Shown in pieces: positions 9,337-18,817 of a stretch of DNA of 64,000 bases. Made by a program: the position numbers and the translations under genes. Within the stretch, counting starts at the first letter, position 1; each line of letters begins with the position of its first letter. The notes below the pieces were generated by a model. The model was not told the DNA's origin, made no database searches, and was given only the letters and a program-made list of their open reading frames with translations. Source of the stretch: Aradus depressus (Eukaryota > Arthropoda > Insecta > Hemiptera > Aradidae); contig OY759215.1 in assembly GCA_963662175.1 (NCBI GenBank), positions 8,359,079-8,423,078 on the forward strand, given 5' to 3'.

Positions 9337-11316
9337 TTAATTTGCAACAGCGGACACCACAGCTAGTACGAAGTTAGGAACCCTGGGCACCACATCTAGT
9401 ATGTGCCTTGCAACAGCGGACCCCACAGCTAGTACGAAGTTCGGAACGCTGAGCACCACATCTAGTTTGTGCCTTGCAACAGCGGACCCCACAGGTAGTA
9501 CGAAGTTCGGAACGCTGAGCACCACATCTAGTTTGTGCCTTGCAACAGCGGACCCCACAGCTAGTACGAAGTTCGGAACGCTGAGCACCACATCTAGTAT
9601 GTGCCTTGCAACAGCGGACACCACAGCTAGTACGAAGTTAGGAACCCTGGGCACCACATCTAGTATGTGCCTTGCAACAGCGGACCCCACAGCTAGTACG
9701 AAGTTCGGAACGCTGGGCAACACATTCTAGTTTGTGCCTTGCAACAGCGGTCACCACAGCTAGTACGAAGTTAGGAACCCTGGGCACCACATCTAGTATG
9801 TGCCTTGCAACAGCGGACACCACAGCTAGTACGAAGTTAGGAACGCTGAGCACCACATCTAGTATGTGCCTTGCAACAGCGGACCCCACAGCTAGTACGA
9901 AGTTAGGAACGCTGAGCACCACATCTAGTATGTGCCTTGCAACAGCGGACACCACAGCTATGTACGAAGTTAGGAACCCTGGGCACCACATCTAGTTTGT
10001 GCCTTGCAGCAGCGGACCCCACAGCTAGTATGAAGTTAGGAACGCTGAGCACCACATCTAGTTTGTGCCTTGCAACAGAGGACACCACAGCTAGTACGAA
10101 GTTAGGAACGCTGGGCAACACAGCTAGTAAGTGTTTTGTAACAGCGGACCCCACAGCTAGTACGAAGTTAGGAACCCTGGGCACCACATCTAGTATGTGC
10201 CTTGCAACAGCGGACCCCACAGCTAGTACGAAGTTAGGAACGCTGGGCAACACAGCTAGTAAGTGTTTTGTAACAGCGGACCCCACAGCTAGTACGAAGT
10301 TAGGAACCCTGGGCACCACATCTAGTATGTGCCTTGCAACAGCGGACCCCACAGCTAGTACGAAGTTCGGAACGCTGGGCAACACATTCTAGTTTGTGCC
10401 TTGCAACAGCGGTCACCACAGCTAGTACGAAGTTAGGAACCCTGGGCACCACATCTAGTATGTGCCTTGCAACAGCGGACACCACAGCTAGTACGAAGTT
10501 AGGAACGCTGAGCACCACATCTAGTATGTGCCTTGCAACAGCGGACCCCACAGCTAGTACGAAGTTAGGAACGCTGAGCACCACATCTAGTATGTGCCTT
10601 GCAACAGCGGACACCACAGCTAGTACGAAGTTAGGAACCCTGGGCACCACATCTAGTTTGTGCCTTGCAACAGCGGACCCCACAGCTAGTATGAAGTTAG
10701 GAACGCTGAGCACCACATTTAGTTTGTGCCTTGCAACAGCGGACACCACAGCTAGTACGAAGTTAGGAACGCTGGGCAACACAGCTAGTAAGTGTTTTGT
10801 AACAGCGGACCCCACAGCTAGTACGAAGTTAGGAACCCTGGGCACCACATCTAGTATGTGCCTTGCAACAGCGGACACCACAGCTAGTACGAAGTTAGGA
10901 ACGCTGGGCAACACAGCTAGTAAGTGCCTTGCAACAGCGGACCCCACAGCTAGTATGAAGTTAGGAACGCTGAGCACCACATCTAGTATGTGCCTTGCAA
11001 CAGCGGACCCCACAGCTAGTACGAAGTTAGGAACGCTGAGCACCACATCTAGTTTGTGCCTTGCAACAGCGGACACCACAGCTAGTACGAAGTTAGGAAC
11101 CCTGGGCACCACATCTAGTATGTGCCTTGCAACAGCGGACCCCACAGCTAGTACGAAGTTCGGAACGCTGGGCAACACAGCTAGTAAGTGTCTTGTAACA
11201 GCGGACCCCATAGATACTACATAGTTAGGAACGCTGGGCATCACAGCTAGTAAATGTCTTGCAACAGTGAACCCCACAGCGAATACATAGTTACTACTAC
11301 TACATGTGAAATTCAT
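9337..11316. repeat. 66-bp minisatellite, about 30 units, open on both strands
   Basis: The consensus unit includes GTTAGGAACGCTG, CACCACATCTAGTATG, CCTTGCAACAGCGGAC and CCACAGCTAGTACGAA. It is a dimer of two 33-bp halves, each with CTAGTA. Because 66 is divisible by three, long ORFs arise on both strands (minus 10300-11316, plus 10334-11224), reading VPNFVLAVGSAVARH-like and CLATADPTASTKLGTL-like repeats. I regard these as a by-product of period and composition. Variant units ('gggcaacacagctagtaag') recur, showing higher-order duplication, for example 9600-9990 against 10320-10620. Confidence 0.93.
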
Positions 11317-12900
11317 GACAATCCGATTGCCCTTTAATCATTCAGCATTATTTTTATGCTTAGCCCCCCCCCCCCTCCAAATTTTTAAGATGTCACATGT
11401 ATTTATGTATTTTTCTATTTGGCCATCAAGAATACTACATGTGAAATTCCATGACAATCCAATCATCCGTTAATGACCTATCACTATCTTCAAATTTAGG
11501 CCTACCCCCATAACCCCCCTCCCGATCACAATTTTTTGATGTCAAACACCCTATTTTTCTATTTGGCCTTTATGAATACTACATGTGAAATTTCGTGACA
11601 ATCCGATCATCCGTTAATGACTTATCACTATACTTATACTTAGGCCCCCATCAATCCATCCTCCCGTTCAAAATTTTGTGACTTATACAGCCTATATTGG
11701 CTTTTAAGAATACTACATGTGAAATTCCATGACAATACGACCACCCGTTAATGAGCTACCACTATATTTATACTTAGCCCCCCCCCCCCCCCCAACCCCC
11801 CCTCCCGTTCAAAACTTTGGGTCGCCACACACCTTTTTTTTTTACTACATGTGAAACTTCGTGACAATGCGACCACCCGTTAATGAGCTAGCTCTATATT
11901 TATACTTAGGCCCCCCCACAACCCCCCCTCCCGTTCAAAACTTTGGGACGCCACAAACCTTATTTTTTTATTTGGCCTTCAGGAATACTACATGGGAAAT
12001 TTCGTGACAATGCGACCACCCGTTAATGAGCTAGCTCTATATTTATACTTAGGCCCCCCCACAACCCCCCCTCCCGTTCAAAACTTTGGGACGCCACACA
12101 CCTTATATTTTTATTTGGCCTTCAGGAATACTACATGGGAAATTTCGTGACAATACGATCAACCGTTAATAAGCTAGCTCTATATTTATACTTAGCCCCC
12201 CCCCCCCCCCCCCCCCCCAACCTCCCCACCCGTTCAAAACTTTGGGACACCACACATCTTATTTTTCTATTTGGCCTTCAGGAATACTACATGGGAAATT
12301 TCGTGACAATACGATCAACCGTTAATGAGCTAGCTCTATATTTATATTTAGCCCCCCCCCCCCCCCCCCAAACCCCCCACCCGTTCAAAACTTTGGGACG
12401 CCACACACCTTATTTTTCTATTTGGCCTTCAGGAATACTACATGGGAAATTTCGTGACAATACGATCAACCGTTAATGAGCTAGCTCTATATTTATACTT
12501 AGCCCCCCCCCTCAACCCCCCCTCCCATTTAAAATTTTGGGACGCCACACACAATATTTTCCAATTTGGCCTTTAAGAATACTACATGTGAAATTTCATG
12601 ACAATCTGATCTTCTGTTAAAGATCTATCACTATATTTATATTTAGGCCTACGCCCACAACCCCCCCTTCCATTTAAAATTTTGGTACGCCACACACAAT
12701 ATTTTTCATATTGGCCTTTAAGAATACTACATGTGAAATTTCGTGACAATCCGACCAACCGTTAATGAGGTAGGACTATTTATATACTTAGGCCCCCCTT
12801 ACAACCCCCCCTACCGTTCAAAATTTTGGGACGCCATATAGCCTATTATTCAATCGGGCTCAAAAGAATGCTACATGTGAAGTTTCATGAAGATCCGTCC
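11300..12900 (-). repeat. ~145-bp tandem array with poly-C tracts inside the Helitron
   Basis: About ten degenerate units. Each has actacatg(t/g)gaaattt, gtgacaat(c/a)cgacc, gttaatgagcta, a variable poly-C block and caaaactttgggacgcc. Spacing of the 'tacatgg' landmark is 143, 156 and 150 bp (11989, 12132, 12288, 12438), the variation coming from poly-C length. Related units occur at 7560-8030 and, inverted, at 56240-56960. Confidence 0.88.
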
Positions 12901-12966
12901 AGCCGTTTGGGCGTGATGCTGGAACAAACATACAAACAAACCCCGTTTCAGCTTTATTAATATAGA

Positions 12967-13145
12967 TATCAAAGATATAATAATTATAGTGTAGATGAGA
13001 AGTTAAAAAAAAATTTTTTGGGTGTAAATCATTTTATTTTGTGACGATTTGAAAAATTGTATATCTTCTAGATGAGTTTTGGTGAAACATAGCATTTTCT
13101 CTAGACATTTATGTATGAAAATATTAAATTTTCACAAATTTTATA
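12967..13145. other. Short AT-rich spacer between two Helitron-like elements
   Basis: No feature seen. It separates a minus-strand element from a plus-strand relative. Confidence 0.5.
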
Positions 13146-13669
13146 TTATATATATAAAGCTGAAAATGTCTGTGCGTTGTACCGCTATAACTCACGAACG
13201 GCTTCATGGATTTCATTAATTTTTTTTAAAATTTGTTCGTCATGGTCTGTGGAAGGTTATAGGCGTATTAGTACCTCAATATCTGGTCCATCCCAGCATC
13301 CACCCACGCAATCTTTGTAACTCAAAAACCACTGCAATGATTAATGAGGAATCTTTTTGAATAGATAAGTTTTATCTACCGGAAGGTTAAGGTCTATTTT
13401 TTAATCAACCCCTGGTCCATCCCAGCATCCACTCACGCAATCTTTGTAACTTGAAAACCATTGCAACGATTAATGAGAAATCTTTTTGAATAAATTAGTT
13501 TTAGCTCCAAAGCTAGCGTTACTACAGTTGAAGGACTATAAGCCTTATTCCGTATGAATAATTGAAAATTATAACATCATGAATGTACTGTCGAGGAACT
13601 GAATAGCCTTATAAGAGATATTGGGAGAAGAGTCAAAGTTCCCCGGGCAACGCCGGATATTACTGCTAG
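13146..13669 (+). mobile_element. Helitron-like element, short form
   Basis: Starts at a degenerate TATATATAAAGCTGAAAATG end. It contains two near-identical ~120-bp blocks around 'ctggtccatcccagcatcc' (13285 and 13411) and ends CCCGGGCAACGCCGGA, TATTACTG, CTAG at 13666-13669 with T after it. The 66-bp array is collapsed to 'aaagctagcgttactacag'. The hairpin stem has one mutated position. Confidence 0.72.
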
Positions 13670-14135
13670 TACACTATATTATTTTGAACTTATTAAAATA
13701 TATGTGTAGATATTCAGCTAATTTTTTGTCCTCGCCAGCTGTGAATTTTCATTAGGTTTTTACAATTTTTTTTTCATAATTATGCGATATTTTAGAAACG
13801 AAATTTGAATTAATGTCGAGCCTTGAATTTTGAATTCAAGTTAAATATAAGAGTTATTTGAAGATTTTTTTCAAACTATCCAATTTAATCTACAAATAAT
13901 TATTCCTTTAAATATTTCCATCGTTACTGATAAATGTTCGCTCTATTGAATGTTCACTAGTTGGACTGTTATCCTTTAGCGATCGAACAGCGACGGTATC
14001 GCAGAAGCGGACGAACCACCTCATCACAACATACAAATATAAAACCAAACAAGATTACCAGCTTGCCAGATGATAATTCAATAAGTATAGAACATTTGAT
14101 TGTTTATTGTAAATCGTATCTTTATAATACAATAC
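13670..14135. other. AT-rich stretch, nothing recognised
   Basis: No supportable gene or repeat. The plus-strand ORF at 13961-14284 runs into a SINE and is not considered real. Confidence 0.5.
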
Positions 14136-14474
14136 AGGTTAGGTTTTATGACTCATACCCGGGCTTTAACTACAAGGTCATATCGCCTACTACCAGAGCG
14201 CTCTTTCGTCACTCTGATGGCCTTAACCCCCTTTTCACAGTGGGAGTCCTAAATTTTCCTTACCCTAAATTTTTATTCACCTAGGGTAGGAGTCTTTAAC
14301 GTACCTGACATCGTACAGACTCGGGATCATCGCTTAACGTCCCATCTAAGGACGGCGTGCTTAAGTTTATTTTACCTCCCAGATAAAATAAACTAAGGGC
14401 CTCGGTCGGGTTTCAAACCCACGATCTTGAGCTCAGAAGGCAAGCACGCATACCACCGAGCTACCGGCGCCCTT
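14136..14474 (-). mobile_element. SINE1, near full length
   Basis: The minus strand reads from the GGGCGCCGGTAGCTCGGTGG head (14474) through the B box (ggtttgaaacc) and the body to gggtatgagtcataaaacc, ending in AACCTAACC. The short CCTAA run at the tail equals the common insect telomere unit. The head is tRNA-like, so RNA polymerase III transcription is expected. Confidence 0.9.
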
Positions 14475-14498
14475 TAATACAATACATTTTATATAAAG

Positions 14499-14618
14499 TT
14501 TTTTTTTTTTTTTTTTTGGCCTTATGTATCATGCGTAATAGCTATGTCACGTTATCTACCATGGTGAGACCATGCGACCAAAGCCCTACGCTCTAGCCCC
14601 CACGGCCACCATGATCCC
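14499..14618 (-). mobile_element. SINE2 copy with A tail
   Basis: The minus strand reads gggatcatggtggccg, gggctagagcgtaggg, ctttggtcgcatggtc, accatggtag, then cataaggcc and a poly-A tail (the T run at 14499-14517). It shares its tRNA-like head with 39652-39790. The last bases before the tail, TAAGGCC, also end the LINE at 31766 and the retro-fragment at 15634. Confidence 0.7.
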
Positions 14619-14947
14619 CTGTGCCCTCTTATTCCTTTATATATTCCCTTTTTCCCCGTTTATTTTTCCCTCCACTGAATGTTCACTAGTTGCCTTAGGC
14701 CTATTTCCTTTTAACTTTGTGCCAAGTTTCATCAAGAGTTTCGTGTGAGGTTATCGACCTTAGGATCTCTAAAAACTGTAATCAATGTAATAAGAAAAAT
14801 TAATATATATATTGTTTTCGTTTATTCTGGGGGAGCTATGTTTATCTTTAATTTCAGACAATTCCTCGTCACTGAAAAAAGAGGAAACAACCATGGAGTA
14901 GGTGGTAAGTTTCCACTCTCCCTTTTTCTAGTCAAGTGTATGCTCAC
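14619..14947. other. Opsin intron sequence, nothing recognised
   Basis: Follows the TM3 exon donor (GT at 14946-14947 on the minus strand). Only the donor is functional in appearance. Confidence 0.5.
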
Positions 14948-15090
14948 CTTCCTGGCCACTTTCCTTGTCATCTTCCAGTTGGAGAGAGGCTTGGAGGTGA
15001 TGACCATGTACCTCTCTACAGAGATGGCAGCCAGGGTGAATATCGACATCATCCCGAAGTATCCAACACCGAACGCATACATCAGACAAC
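14948..15090 (-). CDS. Opsin exon: TM3 with ERY motif and intracellular loop 2
   Basis: 143 bp, two bases completing a Gly codon plus 47 codons. It begins CLMY, which places Cys at bovine position 110 and Tyr at 113. Counting on, Glu-Arg-Tyr falls at 134-136, the G-protein contact (D/E)RY motif. It ends in a basic stretch (NWKMTRKVARK). Tyr at 113, not Glu, is what invertebrate Gq-type opsins have, with the counterion at 181 instead. Acceptor AG at 15091-15092 (ttggttag) and donor GTGAGC just below 14948. Joining to the TM2 exon gives WSFGHSGCLMY, the normal TM2-TM3 link. Confidence 0.95.
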
Positions 15091-15132
15091 CTAACCAAGA
15101 AACAAATAAAAAATAATATGCATTAGTTAAGT

Positions 15133-15398
15133 AGTTATTATGACTCATGACCGGCTTTTAACTAAAAGGTCGTATCGCCTACTGCCAGAGCGCTTTCTCG
15201 TCACTCTGGTGGACATGAGCCCGACTCTACAATGGGAGTCCTAAATTTTTATTCACCTAGAGTACGAGTCTTTTAACGAGTACCTGACATCGTTCAGGCC
15301 CGGGACGATCGCTTAACATCCCATCCGAAGGACGGTTACGAACGCGTTATCTTTAGCTCAGTAAGCAAGCACGCATACCACTGAGCTACCGGCGCCCT
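15133..15398 (-). mobile_element. SINE1 with internal deletion
   Basis: Reads from the head GGGCGCCGGTAGCTCAGTGG at 15398 to gtcatgagtcataataact at about 15133. The segment between the B box and the 'ttcggatgggatgtt' block is shortened. Confidence 0.85.
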
Positions 15399-15632
15399 CA
15401 ATATTGATATATGTTAAGTGGCCACTACAAGACTTATTTTATACCAACCACGCTTACAGATCACACTTTTTTGTTTCAGTGTACAGTGTAATCGTGAGAG
15501 TGACATTCTTATACCCAGTAATGCCAATATGAAATAATTTTGAGAAGGGGGAGGGGGAGAGAGAGTGATCTGTAAGGGTAGTTGGTATAAGAAATTTCTA
15601 TAATGTAGATTTCATTTTTTCTTCATTCAAAT
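15399..15632. mobile_element. Family C MITE (15433-15591) and flanks
   Basis: Inverted ends CTTATTTTATACCAACCA and gttggtataag pair, and pairing continues through CTTACAGATCAC / gtgatctgtaag. The middle is 'tgagagtgacattct'. A relative lies at 40345-40495 with the same middle and the same right flank (acaatttaaacat), showing that the material at 15634-16050 was inserted into the flank later. Confidence 0.7.
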
Positions 15633-15633
15633 A

Positions 15634-16050
15634 ATTTTTTTTTTTTTTGGCCTTATGGTCAAGGCATATTGGCCATGGTAGATGCCTATACTTAATGTAC
15701 AAAATTAAAGACGGAAACCGAGAAGAGAACTCCGGGGCACCGAACCAGCGCCGAGGCCGGACCCGGGGCACCAAACCAGCGGCGAGGCCGGACCGGGGCA
15801 CCGAACCAGCGGCGAGGCCGGACCCGGGGCACCGAACCAGCGGCGAGGCCGGACCAGAGGACAAGAAACAGCACGCCCGGGCCGCTCTCTGCAGGCACAC
15901 ATGTCATAGCGTTGGCATTAGAGCAGCAAGGCCTGGGAAGGAGGATGTGCATGTGTGCCACGCCATTCACACCCTCCAAGCCGGGCATAGTTTCAGTCCA
16001 GAGAGCCCGGAGGCGCCCTCCCAAGCCCCAACCAGGCCGGCACCTTTCTT
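15634..16050 (-). mobile_element. Retro-element 3' fragment, GC-rich, with a 31-bp minisatellite
   Basis: On the minus strand it ends ataaggcc followed by a poly-A tail (the T run near 15634-15650), as expected for a retrotransposed sequence. Its body is far more GC-rich than the surroundings. At 15735-15853 a ~31-bp unit (GGGGCACCGAACCAGCGG) is repeated about four times. ORFs of 100-149 codons occur on both strands, but none shows a domain I recognise. Confidence 0.55.
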
Positions 16051-16324
16051 AAAAACTACCAAAAATAAAAAAATATTTTATAGTTCGTTGCTATGAGATA
16101 CAATTTAAACATAATTTTAAAATATTTCCTAGGGGCGCCGGTAGCTCAGTGGTAGGTATCCGTGCTTGTCTTTTGAACTCAAGGTCGTGAGTTCGAAACC
16201 CGACCGAGGTCCTTAGTTTATTCTATCTGGGAGATGAAATAAATTTAAGCAGGCCGTCCTTCGAATGGGACGTTAAGCGTTGGTCCCGAGCCTGTACTAT
16301 GTCAGGGACTCGTTAAAGACCCCT

Positions 16325-17303
16325 AAAAGCCAACACAATAGAAATGATTAACACTCTCTACGATAAATGTCACAAACTCTTCACAGATGCTTCAAAAACA
16401 CCAGAGGGGACGGGGATAGGTATCTTCGATCCCCAAACAGACACTAACCTAACAGAAAAAATCTCACCACATCATAACATCTGTACCTCTGAACTGATTG
16501 CTATCCAAAAGGCCATAGACTACTCTAAAAGTATTACATTTTCAGAAGAGATAGTTATATTGACCGACTCTAAATCCGCCTGCCAACTACTACGCAACTT
16601 TCACCTCAAAACTCGCAGCAACTACATACTCTCCACAATAGCTACATCCATTTACCAGTCAGATAAGAACTATTACATTCAATGGATTCCTGGACACATC
16701 AATTTGACTGACAACGACAGAGCTGACCACCTAGCCAAGCGAGGAACGGCAAAGGACACAGTGACACTCAGAATCGACTTGACCTTAGAAGACACCCTTT
16801 CCATCCTACAACACCAGACACTCACGGAATGGCAAACCAACTATACTGACATATCCCAAACCAAAGGACAATACCACTACAGAGTACAGAAGACAATAAC
16901 GACAAAGCCATGGTTCCACACACACAGTAAGACACTGACGACTAAACAAATCATATACTTGACACGACTGAGGACTGGACATGCCAGAACAAACAAATAC
17001 TTACATCTAATCAAAATAAAACCATCCCCCAACTGTGAACACTGCAATGAGACTGAGGACGTAATCCACATTTTCACTAACTGCAAAAAATACGACAACC
17101 AGAGACAACATGAGACACTACTATCCAACGAAAACACATTTCTTCAAACAATAGCTAACATTAATAACATAGAAAACATTAACAGACTCATTAAATTTAT
17201 TACCAAATCAAAAATAGAATTATAGGATCAATAGACTACTGCATACTCGCTCCGGCTTTATAGGACTACAATTAGTCTTACGGCATAATAAATAAAAAAA
17301 AAA
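16325..17303 (+). mobile_element. 5'-truncated Jockey/I-type LINE with intact 3' end
   Basis: Contains the RNase H end of ORF2, a ~65-bp 3' UTR (ataggatcaatagactac...), cggcataataaataaa and a poly-A tail. The AAAGACCCCT target-site duplication (16315-16324 and 17304-17313) shows insertion by target-primed reverse transcription. A 119-bp piece of the same 3' end is at 43294-43412. Identical ends and an open frame suggest recent activity. Confidence 0.93.
16344..17225 (+). CDS. LINE ORF2 C-terminus: RNase H domain plus CCHC zinc knuckle
   Basis: 294-codon open frame, the tail of a non-LTR retrotransposon polyprotein. RNase H degrades the RNA strand of the RNA-DNA hybrid during retrotransposition. 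All acidic active-site residues are visible: D15 in LFTDAS, E50 in TSELIAI, D75 in ILTDSKS, and D128 in the NDRADHLA box after PGH (residues 116-118). Near residues 231-248 a CCHC motif (NCEHC...H....C) matches the C-terminal zinc knuckle of Jockey/I/R1 elements. The first ATG is internal to the original ORF: the reverse transcriptase and endonuclease were lost by 5' truncation, so this copy cannot move itself. The frame has no stop or frameshift. Confidence 0.9.
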   Translation: MINTLYDKCHKLFTDASKTPEGTGIGIFDPQTDTNLTEKISPHHNICTSELIAIQKAIDYSKSITFSEEIVILTDSKSACQLLRNFHLKTRSNYILSTIATSIYQSDKNYYIQWIPGHINLTDNDRADHLAKRGTAKDTVTLRIDLTLEDTLSILQHQTLTEWQTNYTDISQTKGQYHYRVQKTITTKPWFHTHSKTLTTKQIIYLTRLRTGHARTNKYLHLIKIKPSPNCEHCNETEDVIHIFTNCKKYDNQRQHETLLSNENTFLQTIANINNIENINRLIKFITKSKIEL

Positions 17304-17815
17304 AAAGACCCCTGCCTTAGTTGAATGAAAATTTAGGGTAGGCAAAATTTAGGACTCCCACAATATGTTCACCAGAGTGATGAAAGAGGTCTCTGGTAGC
17401 AGGCGATATGACCTTGTAGTTGAAGCCCGGGCATGAGTCATAAAACCTAACCTAACCTTTGAAATATTTCCTCTGGAAATTTATTTTCATTGTTTAAGGA
17501 GCTATAACTTTTCTTGTATTAATTCTATCTCCAATCTAAGGATTATTTACGATTGGAAATTTTATAAGGAACATTTTTGGTAAGAATTAAGTTTTCAATA
17601 GGACTAACCGTTTTCGGGTAAATCAAGGAAACGTTTAAAAATACGTGTTGAACAGGCTCGGGGCCATCGCTTAACGTCCAATCCGAAGGAAGGCGTGCTC
17701 AAGGTTTTTAACCTTTCAGATAAAAACCAAAGCGCCTCGGCCGGGTTTCGATTCCCCGATCTTGAGCCAGTAAGCAAGCACGCAAAGCACTGAGCTACCG
17801 GCGGACTCGAATTTT
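17304..17815. repeat. Inverted SINE composite, copy 1 (SINE1 + / spacer / SINE1 -)
   Basis: The SINE1 end, a ~190-bp unique spacer (17456-17644: ggagctataacttttcttg, aggaacatttttggtaag, accgttttcgggtaaatc) and an oppositely oriented SINE1 piece (17645-17812) occur again, inverted, at 29440-30128. The spacer is not SINE sequence, so the whole composite was duplicated or mobilised as a unit. The copy at 29440-30128 lacks the LINE and so shows the pre-insertion state. Confidence 0.85.
17645..17812 (-). repeat. SINE1 head half
   Basis: The minus strand reads the tRNA-like head with 'tagctcagtgctttgcg', the B box 'ggaatcgaaac' (mutated), then gaggcgctttgg and ctccttcggattggacg. It ends at aacaggctcgggg with no SINE tail. 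Confidence 0.8.
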
Positions 17816-18006
17816 AAAACATATTTTTATAATTGATAGTTTTTTTTAATGGAAAGAATTAAAAATAAAGAAAAAATATCTGTTATGACCATAAAAAGAA
17901 TAATAAGCGGTTTCCGCTTTGTTTTGTTCCAGTTTTTGAGGGTGATGTGTAAAAACGTGGTTTGTACAAAGAAGTCGTATTGAAATCTTCAACAATAAAT
18001 ACTAAC

Positions 18007-18137
18007 CGGAATGTCCGAAACTCCATTTTCCTTTGAATGAGGATACGACGACCATAACGTGAAGAAGTGAGGTGCTGAGGTCGGCCACGGCCAGGTTCAC
18101 GATGAGGCAGGAGACAGGACCACGAAGCCGACGAAAC
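18007..18137 (-). CDS. Opsin exon: end of TM1, intracellular loop 1, TM2
   Basis: 131 bp: one base finishing an Arg codon, 43 codons, then one base of Gly. It reads FRRLRGPVSC (loop 1), then LIVNLAVADLSTSLL (TM2 with the conserved Asn and Asp83-equivalent), then KWSFGHS leading to the TM3 cysteine. Acceptor AG at 18138-18139 (gtttgtttag), donor GTTAGT just below 18007. Phases match both neighbours exactly (TM1 exon ends AG + G; TM3 exon begins GT completing Gly). No stop or frameshift. It is separated from the TM1 exon by 26.2 kb and from the TM3 exon by 2.9 kb. Confidence 0.95.
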
Positions 18138-18817
18138 CTAAACAAACATGGGCCTATTGATAATACATGTTGCATTCATAACACTTTCTGCATATATTGT
18201 AAGGGAAATGATAATATAACTGTCGTGGAGAAAAAAAAAGCGGAAAATATGGCCTTCTGTAAATCCGCCAGGTTTTATTTCAATAAATGACATGAATATT
18301 TTATTTCTTAGAAATTTAATTGATCACAAATTTTGTGATTTTGGATTCATTAGGAAGTCCCGTTCAAACACAATTAAGTTTAAATTTAGGATTGTTGAAC
18401 GATATGAATAAAAAATGCATAGACAAAGACGCTGCACTCAAAATTTATATACAACTTAATACAAAGTTTTTAGAGACAACGATACAACATAATTTATCAA
18501 AAACTTGATACAAAATTTATTGAGTCAACTTTCACTCTGAGACACTCTGTCTGCCCATCAATTTGCATTAATGAAAGAAACCCTATTGCGACTTCCGTTA
18601 TCTTGACTAAATTTAGCCTGAAGCTTGGAAATGGGGGGGGGGGGGGGGGGGGGGGGGGCTGCTTCTTCATTGATCAGATGTTTCAAGTAACTATTCTGAG
18701 AGGACTTCGGTTGTTCAAGGGTTAGGCTTTGAATATGTAAATGGACGTCAGTGGTTAAGTGGTTACTATCCTATGGCGGTTTTAGAGGTTGAGTGGTTAA
18801 GGCTACCCGAAGGGGGA
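18138..18817. other. Intron sequence with a long poly-G run
   Basis: Mostly AT-rich with small chance ORFs. A run of about 27 G occurs at 18631-18658 just before the minisatellite. No coding or repeat identity was found. Confidence 0.5.

Larger units (their letters stand above)
9337..12966 (-). mobile_element. Large non-autonomous Helitron-like element, 3' terminus not found
   Basis: The 5' end on the minus strand is A|TCTATATTAATAAAGC at 12966, with the expected A before TC. From there it reads through gcgcatc-free poly-C array units (11300-12900) and a 30-unit 66-bp array (9337-11316), and then stops abruptly. The CTAG/hairpin end seen at 7097 is absent. Either the 3' end is deleted or the array continues into sequence lost at 9336. 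No Rep/helicase. Confidence 0.65.
16132..17455 (+). mobile_element. SINE1 interrupted by a LINE
   Basis: The SINE head, body and 'actcgttaaagacccct' run to 16324. The LINE 16325-17303 follows, and the SINE resumes at 17304 with aaagacccctgccttag and ends gagtcataaaacctaacc. The 10-bp sequence AAAGACCCCT flanks the LINE on both sides as a target-site duplication. Confidence 0.92.

Noticed and set aside
9401..11316. Long plus and minus ORFs (up to 338 codons) in the 66-bp array
   Set aside because: Explained by a stop-free unit whose length is a multiple of three; both strands are open and no non-repeat domain is attached.
12135..12476. Proline-rich 113-codon ORF
   Set aside because: Produced by poly-C tracts in the Helitron array.
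14745..15116. Plus-strand 123-codon ORF
   Set aside because: Shadow of the opsin TM3 exon.
15647..16096. 149-codon ORF and minus-strand overlaps
   Set aside because: Span the 31-bp GC repeat; no recognisable domain; strand ambiguous.
16877..17137. 86-codon minus ORF
   Set aside because: Shadow of the LINE RNase H/zinc-knuckle frame.
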